From Flectobacillus sp. BAB-3569 (GTDB taxonomy: Bacteria; Bacteroidota; Bacteroidia; Cytophagales; Spirosomataceae): 64,000 nt of DNA. Where the stretch lies: NCBI RefSeq assembly GCF_002270355.1, contig NZ_NJFZ01000020.1, forward strand, positions 248,039-312,038, read 5' to 3'. The notes beneath the pieces were generated by a model that had not been told where the DNA came from, did not search any database, and worked only from the letters and a program-made list of their open reading frames with translations. Of the stretch, positions 53,704-63,797 are shown piece by piece (positions within the stretch are counted from its first letter, which is position 1; each line of letters begins with the position of its first letter). Position numbers and translations under genes: made by a program.

Positions 53704-55464
53704 CCAGCCTGGGTTTTGTACCATTTGCTTGTTACGGTCTATTTCAGATTGTGGAATTGGCCAGAAATAATGTTTTTTCTCAAATACACGTGTTTCAAAT
53801 ACTGCTCTTTGGTAAAATTCGGTATCTGTAAAACTCGTGCCTTTACTTACATTCATCCCATACATAGGTCCACCTTGAGTATTATCGGCAGTTTTCCAAC
53901 GACGTACGTCAAATAGGCGATGTTCTTCAAATGCTAGTTCGATACGGCGTTCGTGACGAATACGCTCACGCATATCCGCTTGTGACAAGCCCGTTGGCAA
54001 AGCTGGAATACCTGCACGCTCACGCACCAGATTGACATATTTAGCAATATCCGCACTATTGGGACTATACTCGTTTAATGCCTCTGCATAGTTCAAATAC
54101 ATTTCTGCCAATCTAAAGTAAATCCAAGATTGAGTTGTATATCTATTGTTGGGAACATCACTGTTTGGACTTACAAACTTGGTTAATAAATAACCCGTTT
54201 CGGTATGGTCATGCGAACCATTTTTTCCAGAAGCACCAGTTGCATACAACTGTATTGGCGTTCCTGACGCTCCTGTAAACACCCATGTATCATGGTTGTA
54301 AAGAATACTTACATAAAATCTTGGTTCACGATTGAGGTACATATTCCAATCAAGTGCTTTGGTATATTTGGTATCTGCTGTTGATAAACCTGTTTCAACA
54401 TAGCCCGAACCTGCTTCATCGATCCGTTTACCGTTGGCCATGTGGTAGGCATCTATCATCTGTTGGGTTACACCCAAACCATTCCAGCCTCTCATCTGGC
54501 GAGGTGCCGCATGAACAGTCCAGTTACTGATCCCTGTACTCGGACGGCTCCAAATTACATCGGCGTTCCATCTATCAATAAAAACATCACGATAAGAAGC
54601 AAAAGGGTCTAAAGCTCCTGTTGCATCAAACTTCTTATATAAACCGTTTGGCATTACATCGATGACAGCTTTGGCTGCATCAGCGGCTAATTTCCATTTG
54701 TTGACATCATAAGTATTGGTAATTAATGGCTTACCGTCTGGATTCTTAAAGTCGGAATAATCTTGATTATTACCGTTGAACATGGGACTTGCTGCATAAA
54801 GAAGTATCCTAGCTTTCATCGCCAAGGTAGTTCTTTTATCTACACGACCATAATCAATAACATTTTGTGTAACAGTGGGTAAATCTTTAGCAGCCAAGTC
54901 TAGTTCATCTACAATATATTTCACACACTCATCATAAGAATTACGAGGCTTGGTAGTTTCGGAAATCGAGGCGTCTACTGGAATAATATTGGGTAATAGC
55001 ACAATAGGACCATACTGGCGCAACAATAGAAAATAATAATAGGCTCTCAAAGCTCTTGCCTCCGCTTTTGTACGAAGATTAATACCCTGAGTTACACCTT
55101 CACATTCAGCACATTTTTCTACTGAATTGATATATACCGATGCCGCACGAATTCCTTTGTAATAATGGCCATACCTATCATAGGGAATTGAAGTGGGTCC
55201 CCAGTTGCCTGTATTAACCGAGTTGGCGCCAATACTTGTCCACACAAAATCTCCCTCATCAGATACAGGAGTTAAATTTGCATAAGGGTCGGAAGGGTCT
55301 GGTAAATAGCTGTAAACATTGGCAAGATACTTTTCTACTTCCAATCGGGTGGTAAATACCGCATCGATTGTGAGCATATCGTCAGGTTGTTTATCCAGAA
55401 AATCATCGCATGAAATACTCAATGCGCTTATGACGAATAGGAAAAAAATAGAGATTCTTTTCAT
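53701..55464 (-). CDS. SusD/RagB-family nutrient-binding lipoprotein
   Basis: The 587-residue surface lipoprotein (lipobox 'ALSISC' then DDFLDKQP) binds oligosaccharides at the outer face of the SusC channel. Its features are the SusD N-terminal 'RAEARALRAYYYFLLLRQYG' with the first TPR helices, the middle region, and the C-terminal RagB/SusD part 'SWIYFRLAEMYLNYAEALNE' and 'RIRHERRIELAFEEHRLFDV', ending 'FWPIPQSEIDRNKQMVQN'. The intergenic gap to SusC (195 bases) is larger than usual for the pair and contains a repeat shared with the FecI upstream region, so SusD may have its own promoter. Confidence 0.95.
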   Translation of the reverse strand: MKRISIFFLFVISALSISCDDFLDKQPDDMLTIDAVFTTRLEVEKYLANVYSYLPDPSDPYANLTPVSDEGDFVWTSIGANSVNTGNWGPTSIPYDRYGHYYKGIRAASVYINSVEKCAECEGVTQGINLRTKAEARALRAYYYFLLLRQYGPIVLLPNIIPVDASISETTKPRNSYDECVKYIVDELDLAAKDLPTVTQNVIDYGRVDKRTTLAMKARILLYAASPMFNGNNQDYSDFKNPDGKPLITNTYDVNKWKLAADAAKAVIDVMPNGLYKKFDATGALDPFASYRDVFIDRWNADVIWSRPSTGISNWTVHAAPRQMRGWNGLGVTQQMIDAYHMANGKRIDEAGSGYVETGLSTADTKYTKALDWNMYLNREPRFYVSILYNHDTWVFTGASGTPIQLYATGASGKNGSHDHTETGYLLTKFVSPNSDVPNNRYTTQSWIYFRLAEMYLNYAEALNEYSPNSADIAKYVNLVRERAGIPALPTGLSQADMRERIRHERRIELAFEEHRLFDVRRWKTADNTQGGPMYGMNVSKGTSFTDTEFYQRAVFETRVFEKKHYFWPIPQSEIDRNKQMVQNPGW

Positions 55465-55535
55465 AGTGATATTTTGAAAAAATTTAGCCTAAGTAAGAAG
55501 ATGTTATTAGCTAACAGTAAGTAAAAGACGTTATT

Positions 55536-55634
55536 AGTTAATAGTATATCAGTTATTGCAATGCACTCATAATAAGAATGATACTGTCAAAACATGCTAC
55601 ATTTATATTATTAATTTAATCTTTCCTTTTACTT
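55536..55634 (-). promoter_or_regulatory. Shared upstream element, SusD copy
   Basis: This region resembles 61286-61380 with two well-conserved blocks: around 'atcagttattg' and 'tgcactcataat', and around 'tttaatctttcc'. It begins 72 bases upstream of the SusD start codon, while its partner begins 74 bases upstream of the FecI start. Equal placement suggests a common promoter or regulatory region, but it may be a dispersed repeat. Confidence 0.5.
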
Positions 55635-55659
55635 ATATCCATGATACGTTTGTCAAAGA

Positions 55660-58600
55660 CTACAAATTGATGTTAACCCCAACATTGATATTTTTTTGAA
55701 TAGGATAAACAGCCCCACGTCCATTCCCCAATTCAGGATCCCAATAATCAAATCCACTCCAAGTCAATAAATTTAGCCCTGCTACATAAAAGCGTAAAGT
55801 ATTCACTTTGAGTTTTTGTGTGAGCTTCTTTGGAATAGTGTATCCTATTTCGACCGTCTTTAGGCGTAGATAAGTGGCATCTCGCAACCACCATGAAGAC
55901 GAACGAAAATTGTTGGAGTTTGTGCCAAAAGATAACCTCGGAAAAACTACATCTTGACTTGGATTTTCGGGAGTCCAACGGTTCAAAGCACTCACATGTA
56001 CATTGCCTCTGAGACCTCCCTCTGAGAATGGATAAAAACCTACGCCACCCAACATAAAGCTCATCGTACCAGCACCTTGAAAAAATGCAGAAATATCAAA
56101 CCCTTTAAAACCAAGCGTTGTTCCAAAACCATAAACCAATTGTGGCGTAGGAGGATTTCCTATAGCCACTTCGTCATACGAATCAATCAATCCATCACCG
56201 TTTACGTCTTTGTATTTAATATCGCCTACCCTAACTGGGCCAAAAGTTTGTTTGGGAGAGGTCGTAATTTCATCTTCACTTTTAAATAAGCCTTCGGCTA
56301 TCAAACCAAATGGTTGTTGGTATCTTTTTCCTCTTCTATTTTGATAAGTATATTTATAGTCTGGGGCATCATCGTTGAGGAGGGTATTTCTCACATAGGT
56401 TACATTTGCTTTCAAGCCAAGGTTGAGTTTACCGATTTTTTTGTTGTATTCCATGTTGGCATCGATACCTTTATTTTCAAATTCCCCGATATTTCCCCAA
56501 GGATTATTTTGAAGTCCCAAGGTAGCAGGCAATGAATTTCTTTGCATAAAAATGCCCGTTCTGATTCTCTTAAACACATCTGCTTGGAGGTAAAACCCTC
56601 GAAGAAATCGAAGTTCAAGACCGATATTAGCTTCGGTTTCACGCTCCCATGTCAAATCTGCTCCCCACTGATCTTCTCCTCTACCTCCAAAACCATTATT
56701 AACATCTTGTCCAAAGGTATAGCCTCCATTACCTCCACCAACGGTAGTAAGATAAGCAAAGCGACGTCCGCCAATTTGGTCATTTCCTTTAAGACCGTAC
56801 GAACCTCTCAGTTTGAGGTATTGAATAGCATCGTTGTCTTTGAAAAAAGGTTCTTGAGAAACAATCCAACCAGCAGCTACAGCAGGAAAAATCCAAATCG
56901 CTGTCCTTTGGCAAAGTTTTCCGAACCATTATACCCAGCGTTAAATTCCAGAAAATATCTTGACTGATAGCTATAAGACAAGCGCCCCACCAAGCCCTGC
57001 AATCTAAATGGCAAAGAGCTAATAGCATCGGTAGCATCAGCATTTTGATAATCTTGCTGATTGTACAAAATCAATCCGCTGACGGTATGCCCCCCAAAGG
57101 TTCGGTCATAATTCAAGTTGGCTTGCATGTATATACGTCTATTTCCACCTGAAGATTTTGAAAAGCCCAAATCAGCGTTTCCATTCACCAACTTAGTCAG
57201 TAATAAGTTACCACTGGCATCTCTTGTAGGAGCTGTGTAAGTATCTACCGCAGAACGAGTGCGCTGAATAAAGTGATAATTATATCCATCAAAAGCGAAT
57301 TTTCCAGAAATCTTCAACCCTTGGGTGATACTCGATAAATCTTGGTTTAATGTCAAATCTGATTGAATATTATTTCTCCATTCGGTAGCAAAACCCTTTC
57401 CTGTTAAGGACTGATAAGGATTCGTAATACCATTGACGCCGCCATACACAAACCCCGCAGGATTGTTGTACGGGTAGGTGGGTGCGTAACCTATTGGTGT
57501 GTTAAAGAGGGCATCGCTCCAAATGGTTGGCGCCCCTACACCAGGGTAGTTCGCTGTAATCAAAATACCGCCCAAGCCTAGTTTTAATTCAGTCGTTTTT
57601 CCTAATTTAACATCTGTATTGGCTCTGAAGTTGTAGCGCTTCAGACCTGCATTGGTATTATATCTGTTCAAATTGTCACCTTTCCAAATACCCTCCTCAT
57701 CATAATAGGTGGCCGACACAAAATATTTAGCATTGGGCGAACCACCCGAAATATTCAAATTAGCTCGTTTGGTTGGCGTATTTTTCTTCACTAACAAATC
57801 TATCCAGTTTACATTTGGATAAAGGTAAGGGTCAACACCAGAAGCGTATTTGGCAATAACCTCAGGTGTATAAGGTGTGACAAAATTAGGATTAGAAGCC
57901 AACTGAGCTTCATTATAAAGTCCCAAATAGGTAGGTCCATCTACCATTTGAGGCAACATCGTTGGCGAGTTTGAGCCTGTTTCATACTTAAAACTAATAG
58001 AAGGCTTGTCATTTGTTCCTCTACGAGTAGTCACTAAGATTACGCCATTAGCACCCCTGATACCATAAACCGCCGTTGCCGAGGCATCTTTTAACACAGA
58101 AAAAGATTCTATCTCTTCTGGTTCGATATTATTGATAGGTCTTTCTACACCATCCACCAATACCAACGGAGACGCGCCTGCCCCAAATGTACTAATACCG
58201 CGTACCCAAAACTGAGCGTCATCATAGCCAGGCTCCCCGCTTCGTTGAACTGCGATTACCCCTGCCACTTTACCAGCCAAAGCATTATTCAGTGAGCGTG
58301 GAGCAGCAGATTTAATGTCAGCCATTTTCACTGTAGTAATAGCCCCTACAACGCTTTCTTTTTTCTGTTCTCCATAACCTACCACCACTACTTCTTCAAG
58401 CGCTTGGTTATTTACTTGCATTATGACTTCAACTTTTGAGCGACTGCCCACTGAAACTTCCTGCGTTTTGTAGCCCACAAACGAAAACACCAACACAGCA
58501 CTGTTATTGGGTACTTGTATCGAAAACTTACCATCTGCATCCGAAGATACCCCTTTTGAGGTTCCTTTGATAGAGATATTGACCCCTGGCATTGGCTGGT

Positions 58601-59057
58601 TTTTCTCATCCAATATCAAACCTGTTACCGATTTTTCATAAATATAATCGAGCAACATGGGTCTCAACGAAAGCATCGACGAGAAGAGCGATTTGTTGGC
58701 CTTACTCAGGATAATTGTGGTACCCGAAACTTCATAATCGATTCCTAAGGGCGCAAGCAGTTTTGTTAGAATATTCTTAATCGATTCGTTTTGCGCCAAA
58801 ATCGTCACATTTCGCTCAGAACCAATCAATTGAGGACTATAGACAAAACTCACAGAAGCGTTTTTTTTAATTTGTCGCAAAGCCATGTCCAAGGGTTTAT
58901 TCTCCAAATGAAGAGCAATTCTTTGGTTCAAACACTCTTGCCCATGATTTTTATGTGCCACTGCAAAAGTTGCACATAAAAAAATTAACAGAATTTGATA
59001 AAGAGAAAAGCGCATGATTTTCAACAAAATCTTAATTTGTTTCGTAAATTTTTTCAT
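55660..59057 (-). CDS. SusC/RagA TonB-dependent transporter with STN signalling domain, split by a one-base deletion
   Basis: From 59057: signal/anchor, an STN domain ('LENKPLDMALRQIKKNASVS', about residues 50-120), a carboxypeptidase-like domain ('EKSVTGLILDEKNQPMPGVN'), a plug ('EVVVVGYGEQKKESVVGAIT', 'GANGVILVTTRRG') and a barrel. The frame breaks at the five-A run 56887-56891 (T on the coding strand); one more base gives 'RFGFFPAVAAGWIVSQEPFF' and continues to 'NVGVNINL', 1132 residues in total, a normal SusC. The STN domain implies that it also signals to the FecR anti-sigma factor encoded directly upstream. It imports oligosaccharides with SusD. Confidence 0.92.
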
Positions 59058-59100
59058 AACTTGTTTTGACTTTTGTTAAGAATGAGCAAAATAATCCCAG

Positions 59101-59147
59101 CCCAACCTATTAGCGTAGGTTGGAAGTTGTTAGCGCAACATGTTGGG
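59101..59147 (-). promoter_or_regulatory. Multi-hairpin leader upstream of SusC
   Basis: CCCAAC and GTTGGG enclose a CCAACCTA/TAGGTTGG-type hairpin (59102-59123) and a GTTG..CAAC pair, so the segment can fold in alternative ways. It begins about 44 bases upstream of the SusC start codon and may be a structured 5' leader (attenuator-like). Called on structure alone. Confidence 0.35.
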
Positions 59148-59153
59148 AAAGTC

Positions 59154-59187
59154 AAGTCGAAGGTGCTCCAACACCTTCGACTTTTTT
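59154..59187. terminator. Hairpin between FecR and SusC
   Basis: AAGTCGAAGGTG ctccaa CACCTTCGACTT, a perfect 12-bp stem followed by Ts on the plus strand. FecR and SusC are both on the minus strand, so it could limit read-through from FecR only if it works in that direction, where the T-run is weak. Confidence 0.6.
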
Positions 59188-59229
59188 GTTGAAATGGGTA
59201 CTAAATCTTGATATAGAACTGTTTATAGG

Positions 59230-60345
59230 CTAATTACATTTCTTAGCATGTATGACTATCTGGCCATCTATAACTTCGTATTTAGCGTCGATTGCCCTGC
59301 AAATGAGGTCTAGCTTTTCGAACAAAGGTTGATTCCCCAGCTCGGCAGTAATTCTGCAGTTTTCCATCAGGGCATTGTCATACACTATTGGGATGTTATA
59401 AACTTCAAAAAGCTTTTCAAAAACTTTAGTCACAGGACTATTTTCAAAAACCAACGATTTACTAAAATCTGCACTATTTTTCAGAGGTTCTGGGATTTCG
59501 ACCAAAGAGCGTTTCATTTGATTATCAATCCTATTAAATACAACCTTCTGGTTTGGGGTAAGCATCATTTCTGGCTTTTTATCCAACACTTCATCCTCAA
59601 GACCTAATGGAAAAACTGCCACTTTACCTGTTTTTACGATTACTTTTACCTCATCGGCTTTATCGTATGAACTAATCGTAAAACTGGTCCCAAGAACCCT
59701 AGTAGCCAGCTCATTGGCATATACAACAAAGGGCTTACTCGGATTTTTCACTACCTCAAAAAATGCTTCACCACTCAGATACACAGACCTTTGTGTTACG
59801 CCAAAAGGATTGGGATAGCTAATTTTGCTGTTTTTTGAAAGTAATACTTGGCTACCATCTGGGAGTTTTACCATTTTTTCATGGTTCCCATCGTTGCTTA
59901 CTTCCACCAATGCTTTCTCAATAGCCTTTGTTCTTTTATCGTAGGCTGTTTCTGAAAAAGTTAACTTTTTGACGGTATCTTGGTTTGTTATCAAAGCAAA
60001 GCCAATTATTGCAATGGCCAGAACTGCAGCGTATTTGAGCCATGGTAGCCAAGAAAGAACTTTAATATTAGGTTTAGAGGTAAATTCTTTATTGTCGAGT
60101 TGTTTTCTTTTTTCAGAAAAACGTTGTATTTCATCGTTTAACTCACTTTCTGTAATCTCATTCTGCGCATTTTGGATTTTGAGGATAATTTCCTTAGCAA
60201 TCATCACCTGATGCGACTTCTCAGAATTTTCTAGTAACCATTGGTTCCAAAACTGATTATCTGTCTCAGACTTTTGTAGAACCCATCGGCAAAAGGCATC
60301 GTCGAGAATAAAATCCTTTGTATTATAACTCTTATAATTTTGCAT
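59230..60345 (-). CDS. FecR-family anti-sigma factor
   Basis: 371 residues from the ATG at 60345 (an upstream frame adds 37 residues without homology). The N-terminal part is cytoplasmic and helical ('DDAFCRWVLQKSETDNQFWN'). A membrane helix follows ('LPWLKYAAVLAIAIIGFALI', about 129-148), then the periplasmic FecR domain ('VKLPDGSQVLLSKNSKISYP', 'RSVYLSGEAFFEVVKNPSKP') and a C-terminal domain ('VFENSPVTKVFEKLFEVYNI', 'FEKLDLICRAIDAKYEVIDG'). It should hold the FecI sigma factor inactive until SusC with its STN domain signals substrate. Confidence 0.93.
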   Translation of the reverse strand: MQNYKSYNTKDFILDDAFCRWVLQKSETDNQFWNQWLLENSEKSHQVMIAKEIILKIQNAQNEITESELNDEIQRFSEKRKQLDNKEFTSKPNIKVLSWLPWLKYAAVLAIAIIGFALITNQDTVKKLTFSETAYDKRTKAIEKALVEVSNDGNHEKMVKLPDGSQVLLSKNSKISYPNPFGVTQRSVYLSGEAFFEVVKNPSKPFVVYANELATRVLGTSFTISSYDKADEVKVIVKTGKVAVFPLGLEDEVLDKKPEMMLTPNQKVVFNRIDNQMKRSLVEIPEPLKNSADFSKSLVFENSPVTKVFEKLFEVYNIPIVYDNALMENCRITAELGNQPLFEKLDLICRAIDAKYEVIDGQIVIHAKKCN

Positions 60346-60582
60346 AGATAAATTTGGATTATTAGCCTTTGTAATATGATATAGTACGAGTTGGACACTC
60401 AATACTCCTTGTTTTAGAAAAATTTCAAAAAAAATTAAGACAAACAAATAAGTCACTAAAAATCAATAAGTTAATTATCATAAAATAAAAAACAGCAATT
60501 ACAATTTGTCATAAACAAGCATAACCAAAGTCAAAACTTTGGTTGCGATAATCAAAATATGAAGATTGGATTTAGTTTATTT

Positions 60583-61212
60583 TTAGATTTTTAGGAAAAG
60601 AAGATTAATAAAAGGTAGGATTAAAAATTCGGCCAGCATCACTAAATTACGCTTTAAACTCGTAAGGGAGCGATGCAAAAAGTTGGCAACAGTTTGTTTC
60701 TCAATATTCATAATTGAGGCAATTTCTTCGTTTGAGAGACCTTTGTAATACTTAAGGAAAATTACTTCCTGCTGCCGTTTAGGAAGTTGTGAGATAGCAT
60801 CACGAATCGTCTGCTCATTTTCTTGAAGCAATTCAGCGTCGATCCACTCCGACTCAATTGATTGGCCATCCGAAAGAAAATATAATTCATCGTTAAGATC
60901 GGTAGATTCTCCTAATCTTTTTTCAAGTTTCAGTTTTCGGAAAAGATTATTTCTTAAGGCTTTAATTAGGTAAACTGTTACATAGGGGCTATCAACTAAA
61001 CCTTCTCGATGTGACCACATTTCAAGAAAAAGATCTTGAACACAGTCTCTAATAAACTCTTTGTCTTTCGTAAATCGAGTGGCATAATTGAACAGTTCAC
61101 GGTAGCGCAATGCAAAAATTTGGTCCAAAGCCTCTCCATCACCACCTTTAAATCGTAACCATAATTCACTAACTAAGGCTTCATCACGAGGTATATTTTC
61201 ATTCATTTTCAT
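60583..61212 (-). CDS. ECF sigma factor (FecI-type)
   Basis: The 209-residue sigma factor has region 2 ('YRELFNYATRFTKDKEFIRD', 'VQDLFLEMWSHREG') and region 4 ('QLPKRQQEVIFLKYYKGLSN', 'EEIASIMNIEKQTVANFLHR'). It is the usual partner of the FecR gene 237 bases downstream, and probably activates SusC/SusD transcription when relieved from FecR. The upstream element at 61286-61380 resembles that of SusD. Confidence 0.93.
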   Translation of the reverse strand: MKMNENIPRDEALVSELWLRFKGGDGEALDQIFALRYRELFNYATRFTKDKEFIRDCVQDLFLEMWSHREGLVDSPYVTVYLIKALRNNLFRKLKLEKRLGESTDLNDELYFLSDGQSIESEWIDAELLQENEQTIRDAISQLPKRQQEVIFLKYYKGLSNEEIASIMNIEKQTVANFLHRSLTSLKRNLVMLAEFLILPFINLLFLKI

Positions 61213-61285
61213 AGAAATTAGTTAAAGTTTAGAAATTCATAGTTTTGGTTTATTTGTCTTTACTAATGAGTAAAAAAAGTAATCA

Positions 61286-61380
61286 GTAAATAGTACATCA
61301 GTTATTGGATTGCACTCATAATCGGCAGGATACTTTCTAATTGAGGCACAGATATATTATTTTATCTTTCCCGTTACTTT
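61286..61380 (-). promoter_or_regulatory. Shared upstream element, FecI copy
   Basis: Counterpart of 55536-55634, with conserved 'acatcagttattgg', 'ttgcactcataat' and 'tttatctttcccg' in the same order. It begins 74 bases before the FecI start codon and may be part of the promoter region of the sigma factor gene. Confidence 0.5.
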
Positions 61381-61484
61381 TCTAGGCTTAATTTTAAAAA
61401 ATGGAGGTTTTCATACTGGTAAAAGTTTCTTTTGATATGAAATACTCACAGAATACTTATAATCAAAAGAAACTTTTGATATTT

Positions 61485-63764
61485 CTACTTTTGTAAATTT
61501 ATAGAAAAAATTCCTTTTTGAAAGTCTACTTTCTGCATTTGACCATTTACGCTTAAACTATTGGGTTTTAATGGAGCGGCAAAACTTGCCCTAATCAGCG
61601 GTTGTCCTGTTATTTGGATATCATAATTGGTATCCTTTGCCTTTACCACAAGTGATAATTTTGACAATGAACTAAACAACGTTTGTTGGTCTTTTCTAAT
61701 AAAACTACCATATCCGATAAAATAATCCAAAATCGTATTGGGCTCATTTTCGGGATGCGACACCGCCGTCAAATAGGCATCTGTTGTAATATTGCCAAAG
61801 GTCTTCACACTATTGAGGTGCATCAAACGTCCGTCTGCTTTGAGATTGAGATACACATCAGTTACTTTCCCATTTTGTTTGATTTTTACTCCAATCATAT
61901 CCTCTCCAGTCATTCTTTCTATCTCTGGAATATTGGTATCATTCACTGAATCTTTCAGAATAATGGCGGTAATAAACTTGGTTTGACGAACCTGTTCTGG
62001 ATAAGCAATACCATAATATTTTTCTTGTTCCTTCACATTGTCCTCCTTAGGTGCCAAGACCTCATTCAGAATCATTTTTTCGGGAAAATCATGGTTAAAC
62101 CCAGTCTCTACCAAGGTTTCAGGGAAAAGAGGTCTGACCAACACAGCCCCATTTTTATTTACAATACTAATATCTCCACGTACTTTCTGAGACTCGCCAG
62201 CTGGGTGTATAAGCCACTCAAATTTTCCTGTCTCGTGCGCCTTTACATCGTCGATTACTAAGATTACTTTTCCAATCCACAAAAAATGTCTGAAATTTCG
62301 ACTGTAAATCGAGGAGGTTGGTCCTGTGCCGTTAGATAGCACATATTTGATATCACCTGCGTCCAGTAAATCAGTCATTTCGCCACGCAAGGGAGCACCA
62401 TGATACTGTTGCTCGGTTGGTTGATATTTTCCATTGAAAGTCAACACATTGTGCGCAGGACTTTGAAAAAAGTAAGCAGGGTATTCTTTCGAAGCATACC
62501 AACTATGTCCAGCGTCTTTAATCACAAATTCTCCCTTATGTAATAGCAAAAATGAGTTTACATCTGCATGAGAGTGATTCCAAGTATGTCCAGATTTTAC
62601 TGCCAACAATGTCGAATTTTTCTTCCAAGAATCCCTGAGTGTTGCCCAATCCATATCCTCATACAGTTGCGAAGTAGGGAGATTTGGTAATTGAGGTAGT
62701 TTTGAAAAATCTGGATGATATACTAATCCCATTGGCGCATTTTTTGCCAAACCTTCACGGTGCTGTCCAGTTTCGATACTGTTCAAATACCACAAAGAAT
62801 TAGGGTTTTGATATCCTAGAGCCCATAGTAATTTTACAGGTCGCTCGCCTACAATATTTTTATGACTATCGCCAAAAGTCAAAGAATACATCATTCCATC
62901 TCGAGGATATCCTACATTCATAAAAAATGAAGGAATATTTTTGAGTAAAGGAATATCAGGTTGTTTTACTTTGGGCAATACATTTTGAAAGGCCAAGCGA
63001 AATAATAGATACTCAGAAACACCAAAAGAGGCATAATTTACACTTTCATACATACCTCCGTTGGCGTCCCAAGTTTTAACCTTATTTTGTAATTGGTCGC
63101 CCGCAAAACCAAACCATTCCTCTGAGGATTCACTCAAATCTTTTAACCATTTTCCAGATTCTGGCACCTCATCTTTGACCGAGAGCAAAGCAACACCCGC
63201 CATATACACACACGAAGACCACCAGTTATGCCCCATTGAATTGAGTGTATGGATTCTTTTTTCGGGTAAAAACCACTCGTCTAAAGCAGGACGAATACCC
63301 ATGCGCATCAAGCCTGAAACGATGGTATTCTTTTCTTCTTTAGACAATTGGTCATAGATACCCTCAAGTCCCATCGTTACTATCCAGCAATTACCCGCAG
63401 TTCGCAAGTCTGAAGACCAAGCTGGTTGACGTTTCAGCATTTCTGGATTTGACCAAGTGTTACGGGTACAAAGTTTTAAGAGTTGCTCTTTTACTTTGTC
63501 GGCATACATTTGCTCACCAGTCATCAGGTAGGCCAAACTCAAATAATCTATTTTATCTAAATCAGGTTTTTGAAGTTGTAGCTTTGCAACTGAAAGTGCC
63601 TCCTCCCAGTTTTTACGAATCTCAGTATCAGTTTCTATTCGTTTTTTTAGAAGTGTGATACGTTCTGGTGTGAAGAATAGATTTTGATGTTTTTGTGCGA
63701 TAGCCTTCATTTCCATGAATGGGCTAATCAAGAAAAGGAAAATAAGCTTTTTAAAATGCTTCAT
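61485..63764 (-). CDS. Heparinase II/III-family protein (putative polysaccharide lyase)
   Basis: The 759-residue exported protein has a signal peptide (MKHFKKLIFLFLISPFMEMK) and two expected parts. The first is an (alpha/alpha) toroid domain in the first ~350 residues ('RTAGNCWIVTMGLEGIYDQL', 'HTLNSMGHNWWSSCVYMAGV', 'ANGGMYESVNYASFGVSEYL'). The second is a beta-sandwich half carrying the heparinase-II-type 'HTWNHSHADVNSFLLLHKGE', which provides His and Asn of the active-site region. Such proteins cleave uronic-acid-containing polysaccharides such as alginate, heparinoids or pectin-type chains. The exact substrate and lyase family are not determinable. It is in the same minus-strand group as the GH43-like gene. 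Confidence 0.85.
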   Translation of the reverse strand: MKHFKKLIFLFLISPFMEMKAIAQKHQNLFFTPERITLLKKRIETDTEIRKNWEEALSVAKLQLQKPDLDKIDYLSLAYLMTGEQMYADKVKEQLLKLCTRNTWSNPEMLKRQPAWSSDLRTAGNCWIVTMGLEGIYDQLSKEEKNTIVSGLMRMGIRPALDEWFLPEKRIHTLNSMGHNWWSSCVYMAGVALLSVKDEVPESGKWLKDLSESSEEWFGFAGDQLQNKVKTWDANGGMYESVNYASFGVSEYLLFRLAFQNVLPKVKQPDIPLLKNIPSFFMNVGYPRDGMMYSLTFGDSHKNIVGERPVKLLWALGYQNPNSLWYLNSIETGQHREGLAKNAPMGLVYHPDFSKLPQLPNLPTSQLYEDMDWATLRDSWKKNSTLLAVKSGHTWNHSHADVNSFLLLHKGEFVIKDAGHSWYASKEYPAYFFQSPAHNVLTFNGKYQPTEQQYHGAPLRGEMTDLLDAGDIKYVLSNGTGPTSSIYSRNFRHFLWIGKVILVIDDVKAHETGKFEWLIHPAGESQKVRGDISIVNKNGAVLVRPLFPETLVETGFNHDFPEKMILNEVLAPKEDNVKEQEKYYGIAYPEQVRQTKFITAIILKDSVNDTNIPEIERMTGEDMIGVKIKQNGKVTDVYLNLKADGRLMHLNSVKTFGNITTDAYLTAVSHPENEPNTILDYFIGYGSFIRKDQQTLFSSLSKLSLVVKAKDTNYDIQITGQPLIRASFAAPLKPNSLSVNGQMQKVDFQKGIFSINLQK

Positions 63765-63797
63765 ATTTTTACGCTAGAAAAATGTTTTATAACTAAT

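Noticed and set aside
55660-59057. Two separate TonB-receptor genes
   Set aside because: One added base joins them into a single normal SusC.
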